This document shows, one piece after another, positions 1-31,420 of a stretch of DNA of 64,000 nt. The position numbers were made by a program, and so were the translations under genes. The stretch is taken from positions 62,001 through 126,000 of the forward strand of contig BAAHQB010000182.1 in assembly GCA_054601695.1 (NCBI GenBank). The letters are read 5' to 3'. How positions within the stretch are numbered: the stretch's first letter is position 1; each line of letters begins with the position of its first letter. This DNA comes from Amorphochlora amoebiformis. Lineage: Eukaryota > Cercozoa > Chlorarachniophyceae. The notes under the pieces are model-generated. The model made no database searches, had not been told where the DNA came from, and worked only from the letters and a program-made list of their open reading frames with translations.

Positions 1-17269
<17,269 letters not shown>

Positions 17270-17291
17270 CTTATCATATATTAAATATACA

Positions 17292-17334
<43 letters not shown>

Positions 17335-17428
17335 ATGTGTGTGTGTAACATATTTATATATGTAAGTATGTACATGTATAAGGGTATATATATATATATA
17401 TATATGTTCGCTCGTCTACTCCTTCCGA

Positions 17429-17500
<72 letters not shown>

Positions 17501-17602
17501 ATTTATGCATGTATATAAATATATCTATAAATAAATATATATATATATATCATAAGGATATTTATATCTCTTTGTTTTCATTTAAACACAAACGATATTA
17601 TG

Positions 17603-17644
<42 letters not shown>

Positions 17645-17671
17645 AATGTATTATTATTTGTGTCATATATA

Positions 17672-17745
<74 letters not shown>

Positions 17746-17843
17746 AATATATAATATATATATATATATAATATATGTATATATATATGTAATATTATAT
17801 ACACGTATGTACATTAAGAGAGTATATATCGTGCGTGTATTTA

Positions 17844-17904
<61 letters not shown>

Positions 17905-17908
17905 AATG

Positions 17909-17941
<33 letters not shown>

Positions 17942-17982
17942 AATTTATATTTATATTTATATTTATATATATTTACATATAT

Positions 17983-18072
<90 letters not shown>

Positions 18073-18095
18073 CATATATGTAAATATAATTTATA

Positions 18096-18157
<62 letters not shown>

Positions 18158-18240
18158 ACACACACATATAAATATAGGTTTATTAAATATTGTATAGTTA
18201 TATAATTTATATATACACATATAACACAGTATTTGTATAT
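17270..18240. repeat. (TA)n region at the 5' side of the flippase gene
   Basis: TA microsatellite with a short decayed copy (about 17405-17432) of the GGAGGAGAGCGGAAG part of the tentative first exon. I see no other feature. Confidence 0.7.
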
Positions 18241-19920
18241 AATTTTATATTCGGAATGGAGTGTGAAGAATATGGAGATCAGGAGAAAGAGAACACAAGA
18301 GACTAGAGAGAGAGTACAGGAAAGAGAGTAAGATGCATATGTATATGTATACCATTTACATTCATATGTGAGAGAAGAGAGGAAAGGAAAGAGTGTCCCA
18401 AAAAGCGATTTATGTTCCGCATTCGTAGAGAAAGAAAGACACCAAGGCAGAGCAAAGAGAGAAGGAAAAGAGAGAACAGAGAGAAGTACCCTGAGAACCG
18501 AGATATTTCAATAAAACATTTATTTTTTGGCCTATTTGCCACGCTAACAGGCAGCATGGCTGCCCGCCATGCACCGGCTGATGGTCAAGAGTCCAACCAG
18601 CGAAGAAATATATTTATTTGTCGGCTACGGTTTGATTAAAGTTGAAACCCCCAGGGGGGTGGGATCTCCAACACTGGGGAGAAATTAAGTATAGTTGGGA
18701 CTACCGGCGAGTATAGTGCGAGAGGTTTCTTTTTTCTTAGTGGCCCAGCACCCGCGGAGGGCGTCGTTGAGACTCTGCATTACTGTTTTTGTTCTGGAAT
18801 AAAAGGAAAAGAATTCATCTGAATCCCAACAGCAAGACATCGCGACAGAACCCTACCAGAGTAGACCAAGTCTCAGTGACATAGCACCCTACTGAACCAC
18901 AATCCACCTGTAGCCTCAATCTCTCTCTCGAAATTTCACGACAGCCCACACCCAAAAGCAATCACTAACTCCCGTCTAACAACCTGAAGAAGTAAAGCAC
19001 GCAAAAACAATCCGCTCAGATCTCTCTCCGTGCGTTGAAATTTATCTCAAATGTGTAGTTTTACAACCTCGAATAGTGAGTTCTAGGACACGAGTTAGGG
19101 CTGTAGCCTGTACGCTGTTTGGCCCTAACGAGCCTGCTGAATCAGTGCTGATATCTAGACTACGATGCAACTTATTATTTTATCATACGAGACATATAAT
19201 TTTAAATCTCAAATATTAATAATAAGCGAATTTGATGAAAGTCAATAATCACACAATATTAAGGCCTACTAACTAGATTAAATTATGATTCCTTTAACGA
19301 TAAATTTATTAAGCGATGCACGTACATGGGGGATGGGGCATGGGTGGGACAGGACAAGTAGAGAGCCTCAGATGGACCAAGCCGTCACCTGGGTGGGACG
19401 AAAACAGGACATCCGTAGCCTACGGTGCCTACCTACCGCAGGAAAGGTTGACATCCGTGGGACATCGATGACAAATTCTTGGACACGGACGTGCCCGTCG
19501 CCCAAAACCCGTAAAATAGGATCTGCTATTAGTCGGGGTGACGCGTATTGTGCCTGCCGGTAATGAGCGGCCGTTTGCCACCTGTCCAGGGTATGCAGGG
19601 TATCTCAGATATCTCAATCCACTTTACAGATATCGCAGGGTATGCAGGGTATCTCAGATATCTCAATCCACTTTACAGATATATAGATACCCTAACAGCC
19701 TAAATAGTTGGTAACTTGAACCCAATATTTGCATAAATTCTGTATTACATAGGTATAAGCCTTTTCCATTGTTGTATATATGGGTATATATTCATCGTAT
19801 ATGCAGGTATCTACCTGGCAGGAATGTTAATCTACCGATACACAGTGATTTGGGTAAAGATCCATGGACAAGTTAGCAAATGCACAACGGAAGGCTTTTG
19901 CTGCCAATGCATATCATTAC
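18240..19920. other. Less AT-rich island without a confident gene
   Basis: Mixed sequence including a GA-rich stretch (18250-18490) with a plus frame of 75 codons starting at 18412, whose C-terminal half holds a hydrophobic segment (HLFFGLFATLTG). A second plus frame at 19285-19563 (92 codons) has no recognisable domain. A ~50-bp direct repeat (about 19586-19633 and 19636-19682, gtatgcagggtatctcagat) lies at the right. It may contain the promoter or first exon of the flippase gene, or a decayed transposon. I recognise neither. Confidence 0.4.
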
Positions 19921-20004
19921 ATTTACACATGTATATCTAGATTATAAAACTCAGAAATAATTGTGGACATTTGCAAAATGTACATCTTATATACCAGTCT
20001 AGAC

Positions 20005-20105
20005 CAGTTGGCGATGTACACTGGAACATGATTAATAATGTTAACGTACTCGTTCACCACGCATGAGCCGCCTACAAAGCTATGTGAACCGTAGTACGAA
20101 CAGTA
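20005..20105 (-). CDS. Orphan exon of unknown protein
   Basis: The minus strand reads 33 codons beginning YCSYYGSHSFVGGSC and ending with HVPVYIAN, followed by gtctag, a possible donor; the preceding ATCGAG can act as acceptor. It lies just beyond the FKBP stop codon, so it belongs to another gene or is chance. No family recognised. Confidence 0.35.
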
Positions 20106-20252
20106 CTCGATAATATACCCATGTATCAGTATCAAACGATATCTAGGATGTTACTCTTAAATTGGTATGATGTACGATCTGAGATATCTAGATGTAGATA
20201 TGTGCATTTTTGCAAATACTAAAATATTTCGTAAATTACAATTGTATAATGT

Positions 20253-20311
<59 letters not shown>

Positions 20312-20322
20312 GTATATATATA

Positions 20323-20408
20323 TCACTCCACATCTTCGTCTTCCATATCCAATCCCGATATATATGCCAGTTGGATATCCACGACAATAGGGCTTCCAGG
20401 AGGTACCT

Positions 20409-20447
<39 letters not shown>

Positions 20448-20486
20448 ATTATATATATATATATATATGTGTATGTATGTACATAT

Positions 20487-20517
<31 letters not shown>

Positions 20518-20776
20518 TATATGTATGTATATACATATATATACATATATACATATATATATATATTGAGAATGTATCTATTTATATGTACACAATAGTA
20601 TACAGCGGTATATAATATGTTTTTATGTATACATATTTATACAAATGTATACCTGTGGTCCTGCCCCAGTTGTTCGGACCCCATTAGTATAAGAAAGTGG
20701 GCCAGGGATGTATAATCTCCTTATCCCACCTTGTTTATATTACACAGACAAATGCACATTCACATATGAGTATATT

Positions 20777-20857
<81 letters not shown>

Positions 20858-20972
20858 ACAAGGATGTATATGCATGTATATATATTTATGACGTATATAT
20901 AATTTCTACATATATGTATATGTAACATAAAATACATCTTCACCTCTTTACTAAATATAAATAAATAGTAAA

Positions 20973-21010
<38 letters not shown>

Positions 21011-21115
21011 GATATATACTACAAAGTGTATATATACATACATTCCAAATGTTACACTTAAAACATGTATACGTATTACCTATATGTATATATATATATA
21101 TATACTAAATATGTA

Positions 21116-21154
<39 letters not shown>

Positions 21155-21206
21155 TATATATTATATATATATATATATATCTTTTTATACATGTTTTAAT
21201 GCTTTG

Positions 21207-21254
<48 letters not shown>

Positions 21255-21459
21255 ATATACCAATATCCACATCTGTGTAAAAAGAATGTGAGTAACACAT
21301 GATATGATACATTTTTATGATTATTATTGTCATTATTACTGCTACCCAGTCGCATTGAAGAGACACCTTCATCGATACCTACACGTAAAACATATGAGAT
21401 GTATAATCATTGAAAATCATATCCGCCTTTGCTGATACATACATATATAATAAACACAT

Positions 21460-21501
<42 letters not shown>

Positions 21502-21737
21502 TATTTTTATATTTGTAGAGAATCTCAAAGATACTAACCTTTGATTGTGGACCCTGTCCCCACCCTGAATTCAATGGGGAAACCGCGAGCAAGAGAATTG
21601 ACAAATGGCTGAGTGTTATCGTATGGACTATTATGCAGGGACACGTATGCATGTATATGTGTATATTTTTGTAATTTGGTACTTCGTATAGAGACATACC
21701 TTGATAAAAAAAAGCATGTAATATGTAAGTATGTATG

Positions 21738-21791
<54 letters not shown>

Positions 21792-21874
21792 ATATACATA
21801 TAACATATATATGTATATAAATATAGATATTTAGTTGTAGGCAGTGTGGCATTTAATATACGTATATACACACT

Positions 21875-21927
<53 letters not shown>

Positions 21928-21952
21928 AAACATATATGTAGATAATATGTTC

Positions 21953-22020
<68 letters not shown>

Positions 22021-22192
22021 TATACATATACATGTGGTTTGATGACCTGTAGATTTCCCTCCTCATCCTTAACGCTCATAACCGCATTAATCGTAATCTG
22101 ATACCCCTTCGGAGGCTTTGGCCCAGAACCAACCTCAATATCTCTGGTTTTCATCGTGTATGTATAAATGTGCTTGTTCGAATATATATAGT

Positions 22193-22248
<56 letters not shown>

Positions 22249-22310
22249 ATGTGTGTGTGTGTGTGTGTGTGCGTGTTTGTGTGTGCGTGTGTGTGTATAC
22301 ATACACATGT

Positions 22311-22347
<37 letters not shown>

Positions 22348-22541
22348 GTATATATATACACATATATATATATGTACATAGATTTACATGTATGTATATT
22401 AATTTTACATTAAAAGGAGACAATCTATATACATACAAATATATATGTGTATATATATGTATATATGTGTGTGTGTATGTATGTATATATTAGTTATATG
22501 CCTGTGTGCAAAATACATTAGTGCTTATACAATATACATAC

Positions 22542-22572
<31 letters not shown>

Positions 22573-22582
22573 CGTGTAGATA

Positions 22583-22619
<37 letters not shown>

Positions 22620-22650
22620 ATATAGTGTGTGTGTGTGTGTGTGCGTGTAG

Positions 22651-22732
<82 letters not shown>

Positions 22733-22864
22733 TATATGTGCGTGTGTGTGTATATATATTTATATACACATGTATATATGTTCGAACATATTATATATTC
22801 CCGTTTATCAAGTTGTATAAATATGTGTATGTGTACACAATATACATACATAGACATATTATAA

Positions 22865-22904
<40 letters not shown>

Positions 22905-23419
22905 GTAGATACACATCTGCATTCCGTCAACCTGAAGCTCAGTCCAGACGGCGTCGTAACCAGCCTTAGGTCATCCAAAGAACCCAGACACGTGTCATCG
23001 CACAAAACGCTTCGACCGCCTGCCGAAAAGGAGGGTGAGAAATGAGGAATCATCCAAATAGAAATCGACACATGCCTGCGAAGACATTGTTTGGACCGCG
23101 AGCGGTCAGACCTTCCCTGTCTCCTCCCTGCCTACATCATCAGGGGCTAGGGTTAGAAATCAAGCTCTCTAGCTTCAGGAACAAAGTAATGGGAGGATCA
23201 GAACCGCAACAATATCGTGTTTTTCGCTGGCAACGTGTCAGGTGCGCAAAATCGATCGAACCTGGGGTCACCCCTGGCCCCCCCCGACCTCAGCAAATAT
23301 CCCAATCCACCGCCCCCGAGTGCTAGTACCCCGCGGCGCCCGAGACGCGTCAGGCCTCCTGGGTACTGGGAATATGAAGCGAAGACAGCTGTGGCCATGA
23401 AGAGAAGGCGGGGAGCCAT
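20323..23419 (-). CDS. FKBP-type peptidyl-prolyl cis-trans isomerase with plastid-lumen-like leader
   Basis: Proteins of this family catalyse or assist proline isomerisation. Seven exons (minus): 23272-23419, 22932-23019, 22047-22143, 21539-21608, 21346-21378, 20653-20729, 20323-20406; all junctions are GT-AG with matching phases and the product is 198 aa. The start ATG at 23417-23419 opens a hydrophobic N-terminus ([14 protein letters not shown]), then [12 protein letters not shown], a twin-arginine plus hydrophobic stretch like thylakoid-lumen Tat signals. The domain starts [21 protein letters not shown], continues [34 protein letters not shown], and ends IPP-like [13 protein letters not shown], then an acidic tail DMEDEDVE. 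The FKBP12 Asp37 position is N in FVNS, and the pocket Trp is I in IKGID, so catalysis may be weak, as in several lumenal FKBPs. Plastid location is inferred. Confidence 0.93.
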
Positions 23420-23622
23420 TTGTGGGTCCCGAAAAGATTTAGAAAATAAGATATAACAAGAAGATATATATGGAATATTATTTTAATTATATTCATATTA
23501 TTATATTATATTGTTATATCTAAATAGATCAATACAGCAATATCGTATATCTAAAATCTGATATACCCATATCAAATATAAAGATATATCTTCGAAATGT
23601 CTCATCCGTCCCACATGATTAC
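23420..23622. promoter_or_regulatory. Shared intergenic region between divergent FKBP and amine-oxidase-like genes
   Basis: About 200 bp separates the FKBP start (minus) from the probable start of the plus-strand gene. It is AT-rich but, unlike the introns, not (TA)n. No specific motif recognised. Confidence 0.45.
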
Positions 23623-23944
23623 ATGGACGGCCTTCCTGTACATGATGTCAGAGTCATCGGAGCAGGAGCTGGGGGGCTAGGAGCGGTCTGTTGACTTCTG
23701 AGGTCTTAAGAGAAGAAATTTCCATAGATTTTCCACGGAAGGGAAGAATATTTCAGAAGTTCTTGAGTCGACAGTCAATTTTTGGGTTACGGTAGGGCTG
23801 AAGCGCGTTGTATTGGAGGCGAGGGACCGAATAGGAGGCAGAGACCATACTATTGACGATTTTGGATATCCCATAGATCTGGGAGGTAAGTTTTTCTGCA
23901 CAGATTTCTGTGGTAAAGAAAGATTTTTTCGGATCTTTTTCTTG

Positions 23945-23981
<37 letters not shown>

Positions 23982-23991
23982 ATATAACATT

Positions 23992-24029
<38 letters not shown>

Positions 24030-24079
24030 AAATATATAATATGTATGTATGTATATATGTATATATAATATATATTACG

Positions 24080-24130
<51 letters not shown>

Positions 24131-24544
24131 TATATACATATGTTTATACACGTATTGTATATAATATAAAACATGATATAATATATATACAATTATATAT
24201 GTATATATGTATGTATAAATATATATGCTTGTATAATATTACATGTGTATATCCCCATATATATACATATAATATACTGTCACATAATTATGTACAAATA
24301 CGTAAATTATATGTACATTATACATATATACACATATACCTATATTTGGAAAAATATTACATATTGTATAAATTTATTATGTAACACACATCCATATATT
24401 ATATATGTAGATATCTGTAGATAATATATATATATACATACAGCTTCACCGGCATATAGAGCAATAGATGAGAGCAAATTAACCCCTAAAACCGACCAAA
24501 CAATACTCGAAATTATCCAAGAACACTGGTTCAGGTATATAATA

Positions 24545-24587
<43 letters not shown>

Positions 24588-24653
24588 TTAATGTATGTAT
24601 GTAAATAATATGTATGTGTATACATATATATGTGTGCAATTAAATTCGTAACA

Positions 24654-24684
<31 letters not shown>

Positions 24685-24853
24685 GTCTAGATATATAGAC
24701 AGATAGATAGATACACTAGTATATATGCGGTAGGGCAGCGTCGCAGGAGCGTTCGTTTCTGGTGAGAAGGCAGCTGACAATGCTATCAACTTGCTCGGAA
24801 GTCACGATGGTACATCGCTAGTAATGGTTGGATCCCGGATCCTACAGTCCTAG
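23623..24853 (+). CDS. Flavin amine-oxidase-like gene, internally shortened
   Basis: Amine oxidases use FAD to oxidise amines. Four plus-strand exons: 23623-23685 (MDGLPVHD then the dinucleotide-binding [11 protein letters not shown]), 23768-23885 ([13 protein letters not shown], then [10 protein letters not shown]), 24444-24534 ([11 protein letters not shown]...), 24734-24853 ([14 protein letters not shown], the C-terminal FAD-contact motif, stop TAG at 24851). The first three join in phase, but the third ends in phase 2 while the last begins in phase 0. Typical members have 450-500 residues; here at most about 130 codons are seen, and the ~300-residue substrate and FAD middle is absent. The gap between the last two exons is only 199 bp of TA-rich DNA. 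It may be an internally deleted pseudogene, or an assembly loss. The start could also lie upstream. Confidence 0.7.
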
Positions 24854-25247
24854 CTAGTAGTCGGAGAAATACTGTGCAATATGTAGAAGGGTGATGCCTG
24901 GCCCATTATTAGCATTGTCTAGATTGTATGTACTAGTTATAATTAATGTAAATTTGATTCTATAGATCATAGGCTCAAAAAGAACTAGAAGAAACTACTG
25001 GGTTAGGGTTAGGGTTAGGGTTATGGTTAGGGTTAGGGTTACTACGGCGTGACACACACTATGAAAACGCAGATGTGATCTGACGCGTTAATCGTGTGTG
25101 ACAAATTCTTGACGGCTTTTAGTAGATTGGGACGCTATGATCTAAATGATATATACAAGATATTACTTGCTAGTATACATGTCATATGACCAATGTGACT
25201 ACAGACTCTCAGACTCTAGACTAGGAACTGGTCGGTCGATCACAGTT
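24854..25247. other. Convergent intergenic region with a short TTAGGG array
   Basis: Unique AT-moderate DNA between the stop codons of the plus amine-oxidase-like gene and the minus BRAP2-like gene. A small TTAGGG array with one TTATGG variant sits at about 25002-25042. Confidence 0.7.
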
Positions 25248-25513
25248 TTATGATTTCTTTTCGTCCTGTCCATGTCTCTTTTTTGATCCACGACTCGTAC
25301 GTCTCCTTCGTCTACTACTGCCTGATATATTAGGTTTCATAGGATTACACCAGTTATACTAGATATGATGATGTATTTATATTTGATGTAAATATAATTA
25401 CATATTTACTTCAATACGTATTCATAGAATTTCATGCTGGTGTATATAGTTGTACACGCATGCTAATATGCACATGAATGATACGCATATATGTACATAT
25501 ATATACATACATA

Positions 25514-25544
<31 letters not shown>

Positions 25545-26097
25545 ATTTATCTATATATATATATGTATATTTATCTATATATACATATATATATATTATA
25601 TATATACATGTATTTATATGTAAAGTTGTCTTTATATACACGCGTAAATGTGAATATGTATGATATCGTTAATATTACTCGGCGTTGACTTCTTGTCAGA
25701 GTCATTTGACCGTCCACCTATGTAATATATAATACTCATACATGAAGATAGAAGTGTGCTATATGTGTATATATTGACGTAAGTACATACCTGTAACTGA
25801 CACATCCACGACCGTTGCGCCCTCCCTGTAGTGATACAATGTGTGATATTATATCTATATATATATATATATATATATTCACATATATACATATATCAAG
25901 TTTTTGCAGACTTTTCTTTAAACATAAATACATAATGTATATATATTATATATATATATATATATATGTGTTTATATATATATTTATATATATGTTATAT
26001 TTGTCTGTGTATATATGTATATATGCATCTAAACTATAATATTTCATAATGGATATATTTATTAGTAGAAAAGAGATTCCTTGTTTGCATATATGTA

Positions 26098-26153
<56 letters not shown>

Positions 26154-26644
26154 CTCCATATACATATATATTTATATATATATATATATATAAAATATAT
26201 GTTAACGCAAATATACGCATACATTCTTTTCATATATATAGCATATACATATTATATATATATATATATATATATGTTATACATACGCATAATGTCCACA
26301 TATACCTCTTGGCGCACTTTACCGAATTTCGAGTCTTGAGAAAGCTCCTAAGATCCCGTATTTGATCCTGCGACAGTTATAAAATTATCTAATTTAGGAA
26401 AAAAAAAATTGAAAAATGAAAATAAATAAAATTGAAAAAAGGAAAAAAAAAAAAATGAATCTTGATGATTCTTTGCAACCTTGAATTCTATCCCAGAAGA
26501 TTTTTTATATAAAAACATATGCATGTACGTCATATATAATATATATATATATATTGATACTATGTACACATGTATATATATATATATATATATATTCAAC
26601 ACATAGATGCATATATGTATATATACGTATACTATATACCAGCA

Positions 26645-26701
<57 letters not shown>

Positions 26702-26734
26702 CGTATATAAGCATACGCATACATACAAACGTAT

Positions 26735-26785
<51 letters not shown>

Positions 26786-26836
26786 TACATAAGACTAAAT
26801 TTATGCATCTATACGTGGATATAAGCATACACATAC

Positions 26837-26894
<58 letters not shown>

Positions 26895-26995
26895 GTGTGT
26901 GTATGTATAAGAGTAAATATATGCAGCTACACCTTGATATCAGTATACACATACATACATACATAATATATATACATATATATATATATATATTC

Positions 26996-27026
<31 letters not shown>

Positions 27027-27080
27027 TATATATATATTATAAGACTAAACGGATGCACCTATACCTGGATATAAGCATAC

Positions 27081-27142
<62 letters not shown>

Positions 27143-27197
27143 TATATTTAAGAGTAAGTATATGCATCTATACCTGGATGTAAGCATACACATACAC

Positions 27198-27282
<85 letters not shown>

Positions 27283-27321
27283 AGGCTGAATATATGCATC
27301 TATACCTGGATATAAGCGTAC

Positions 27322-27365
<44 letters not shown>

Positions 27366-27376
27366 TATATAGATAT

Positions 27377-27433
<57 letters not shown>

Positions 27434-27506
27434 CTAAATGTATGCATCAATACCTGGAAAAAAGCATTCACATACATGGAAAAAAGCATTCACATACATA
27501 CATATA

Positions 27507-27558
<52 letters not shown>

Positions 27559-27710
27559 ACTGATTATATCCTATACCTGGATATAAGCGTACATATACAT
27601 ACATATATAATTAGACACATATATATACACACATATATATATATATATACATGCATACATAAGACTAAATATATCCATCTACACCTGGATATAAGCGTCC
27701 ATATACATAC

Positions 27711-27759
<49 letters not shown>

Positions 27760-27809
27760 GGGCTGAATTTATCCATCTATACCTGGATATAAGCGTACAT
27801 ATACATACA

Positions 27810-27846
<37 letters not shown>

Positions 27847-28259
27847 TTAAATATATGCATCTATATATAACATATATATATATATATATATATATGTATA
27901 TGTGGGTAAATATATGCATCTATACCTGGAGATCCTTGATTCTTGTCTCCTTTTTGTCGAGGGATTCTCTCATCATCTTAGCCCGGACCCTGAGAACGTT
28001 GTATGATGCATAAATATATTTACACATGCATATATATATATATATATATATAGTTATATATGTACATATACATTTACGTACGAGTGTATTTCTTTTCTTT
28101 ATAATCCATATGCATACTGCTGGGTAGCTTATATTACATATATATATATATATATATATATGTATATTTGTGTGTATACATATATGTATATATACCAAAA
28201 TATAATATATACTAACTTCATATATGTATCATACATATATTTTGTTACATATTATATAC

Positions 28260-28300
<41 letters not shown>

Positions 28301-28870
28301 ATATATATCCCAATTAATGTAATCTTAAGACTAGCACTAATGTTCCCCTCAGCTAACGTAAAACTAAATAAAACGTTTGCTTAGCGTTGACTAGGCTAGG
28401 GTTAGGGTTAGGGTTAGGGTAGGGTTAGGGTTAGGGTTAGGGTTAGGGTTAGGGTTCGGACCAAGGATAGGTTAGGGTTGAGGTTAAGAGTTAGGGTTAG
28501 GGTTGGGATCAGATTATTCAGCGGTTAGGGTTAGGGTTAGGGTTAGGGTTAGGGTTAGGGTTAGGGTTAGGGTTAGGGTTAGGGTTAGGGTTAGGGTTAG
28601 GGTTAGGGTTAGGGTTAGGGTTAGGGTTAGGGTTAGGCTTAGGGTTAGGGTTTGGGTTAGTACCGTTCTTCGCTCTCCAAAACCTTTCGCCTCTCTTCCT
28701 GACGCTTCAATAAAGCGCTATTCAGCGACTGAGATTAGGGTTAGGGTTAGGGTTAGGGTTAGGGTTAGAGTTAGGGTTAGGGTTAGGGTTAGAGAGTCAG
28801 GGTTAGGGTTGGGGTTGGGGTTTGGGTTAAGTGAGTCAGAGTTAGGGTTGTGTCTTGCTTTTTTCGAGGG

Positions 28871-28916
<46 letters not shown>

Positions 28917-30599
28917 CATATATACATATATAAATATATATATAATATAAATACATTTACACATACGCACACACACACAAATATATACCAAAAAATTCAC
29001 ATTGATAGGGTTAGGATCAGATTATTCAGCATGTCTTAGTCCGAGGACCATTGTCTCCTCCACAGAGTGGGGCTATAGTGCTGTTTGGGATAATAGCAGA
29101 TCGTGTTGTTGGGGGTGTTGACTGTGGTGATGTTAGGGTTAGGGTTAGGATCAAGTTATGCAGCATGTCTAGGGCCATAGATCCACCACGTAAAGGGGCT
29201 GTTATGCAAGGGTTAGAGTACGTTTAGGTTTTGGGATAGTATTAGGGTTAGGGTTAGGGTTAGGGTTAGGGATAGGGTTAGGATTAGGGTTAGGGTTAGG
29301 AAGTTTGCCTGCATTCGCTCACGGGTTGTTCGGGCTGACTCCAACTCGAGAGATAGGGACTATAGAGTTAGGGCTAGGGTTTAGAAAAGGTTGTTTAGGA
29401 AATAAAGATAGAAAACCAAAAAAATCTTTGGATCAAACCCCGACCCTAACCCTAACCCTAGTCCTAAATTCTTTTTGGATCAAGCCCCAACCCTAATCCT
29501 AACCCTAACCCTAACCCTAACCCTAACCCTAACCCTAACCCTAGCCCTAACCCTAACCCTAACCTTAACCCTAATCCTGAATTTAACCCTTACCCCTAAC
29601 CCTAATCCTGAATTTAACCCTTACCCCTAACCCAAGGACCTTTTTCTTCTTTTGGGCTTCCAAGAGACGCTCTTCGGTTAATTCCAGGACTCGAGTCTTA
29701 AAAATTTGGGTTAGAATTAGGGTTAAGCTCTTCAGGATTAGGATTAAGCTCTTCGGTTAATTCCACGACTCGAGTCTTAAAAATGTGAGGGTTAAGTTAG
29801 GGTTAGGATTACATATTTCGTGATGTCCTGTTTGATGACTTTAAGCTGAAAAAGTAAGGTGTTAAAATTACTGTTAGGGGTTAGGAAAAAAGGGATAGGG
29901 TTCGGGTTGGGGGACTACTTTTTAGAGTTAATATCAGATTATAAAGCCGAGGACCATCGAATATGGCCATTCAATGGCATGTTATAGGGTTGGATTCTCA
30001 CTAGGATTAGGGTTAGGGTTAGGGTTAGAGCTAGGTTTAGGATCAGATAATTCAGCATGTCTTAGCCCAAGGGCTATTGACTCCACCACTTAGTGGGGCT
30101 GGTATGCTGGAGCGACCTCAAGATCTCATGTTTGCGTTAGGGTTAGGGTTAGGGTTAGGGTTAGAGTTAGGGTTGGGTTAGACCTTCTTGTCACAGTGGA
30201 GTTTCTCTCTTTTCGTTTCGCCACGGGCCTTAGTGTGTATGAATATACAATATACACATAACATGTTAAAATCTGTATATAGATAACTTTCGGTATGTAC
30301 AAAACTTTTTCTTTACAGAAATGTACATGTAATACATATATATATATATATATTTATGTATATATATATAAATAATATATATATATATATATATTTAATG
30401 TGTATATACATATGTGTGCCCATGTACATGCATGCATGCACGTACGAAGATAATATATATATATCGTACGTATAATATATATATATGTATATGTATTTAA
30501 CATATATATATATATATATATATCTACATCATTTTTGGTATTCCCGAATCTTGTCTAACATTCTCTCAAATTGTCGTCTTTGTGTGTCCAATTAAGATA

Positions 30600-30661
<62 letters not shown>

Positions 30662-30720
30662 CCCGAACCTTGTCTAACATTCTCTCAAACTGTCTTCTTT
30701 GTGTGTCCAGTTAAGATAAT

Positions 30721-30775
<55 letters not shown>

Positions 30776-30834
30776 GTTCCCGAACCTGGTCTAACATTTT
30801 CTCAAACTGCATCTTTGTGTGTCCAATTAAGATA

Positions 30835-30880
<46 letters not shown>

Positions 30881-31065
30881 CCCGAACCTTGTCTAACATT
30901 CTCTCAAATTGTCGTCTTTGTGTGTCGAGTTGTTGTCTCAGCAAATAATTGAATTCGATAGCTATCTGTGGAATATGCATATGTATATATATATATTTAC
31001 ATTATATATATATATATATATTTTTATAAATATATATATATATGTGTGTGTATATAATATACATG

Positions 31066-31123
<58 letters not shown>

Positions 31124-31216
31124 ACATATGAATTGCTGTTTCAGCAAATAATTGAATTCGATAGCTATCTTTGGAATATGTATATATATATATATATATA
31201 TATGTATATAATATAC

Positions 31217-31281
<65 letters not shown>

Positions 31282-31386
31282 TTGTTGTCTCAACAAATAA
31301 TTGAATTCGATAGCGATCTGTGGAATATGTATACACACACACACACATATATATATAATATATATATATATGTATACATATGTATT

Positions 31387-31420
<34 letters not shown>

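Noticed and set aside
26478-26520. Minus fragment SSGIEFK as a BRAP2 exon
   Set aside because: No acceptor precedes it, and the exons on both sides already join in phase to give the conserved [14 protein letters not shown].
26797-27932. CRISPR-like or satellite array of regularly spaced repeats
   Set aside because: Spacers are (TA)n, not unique sequence; the repeats match the edge of a real exon. No cas genes; eukaryotic splicing throughout.
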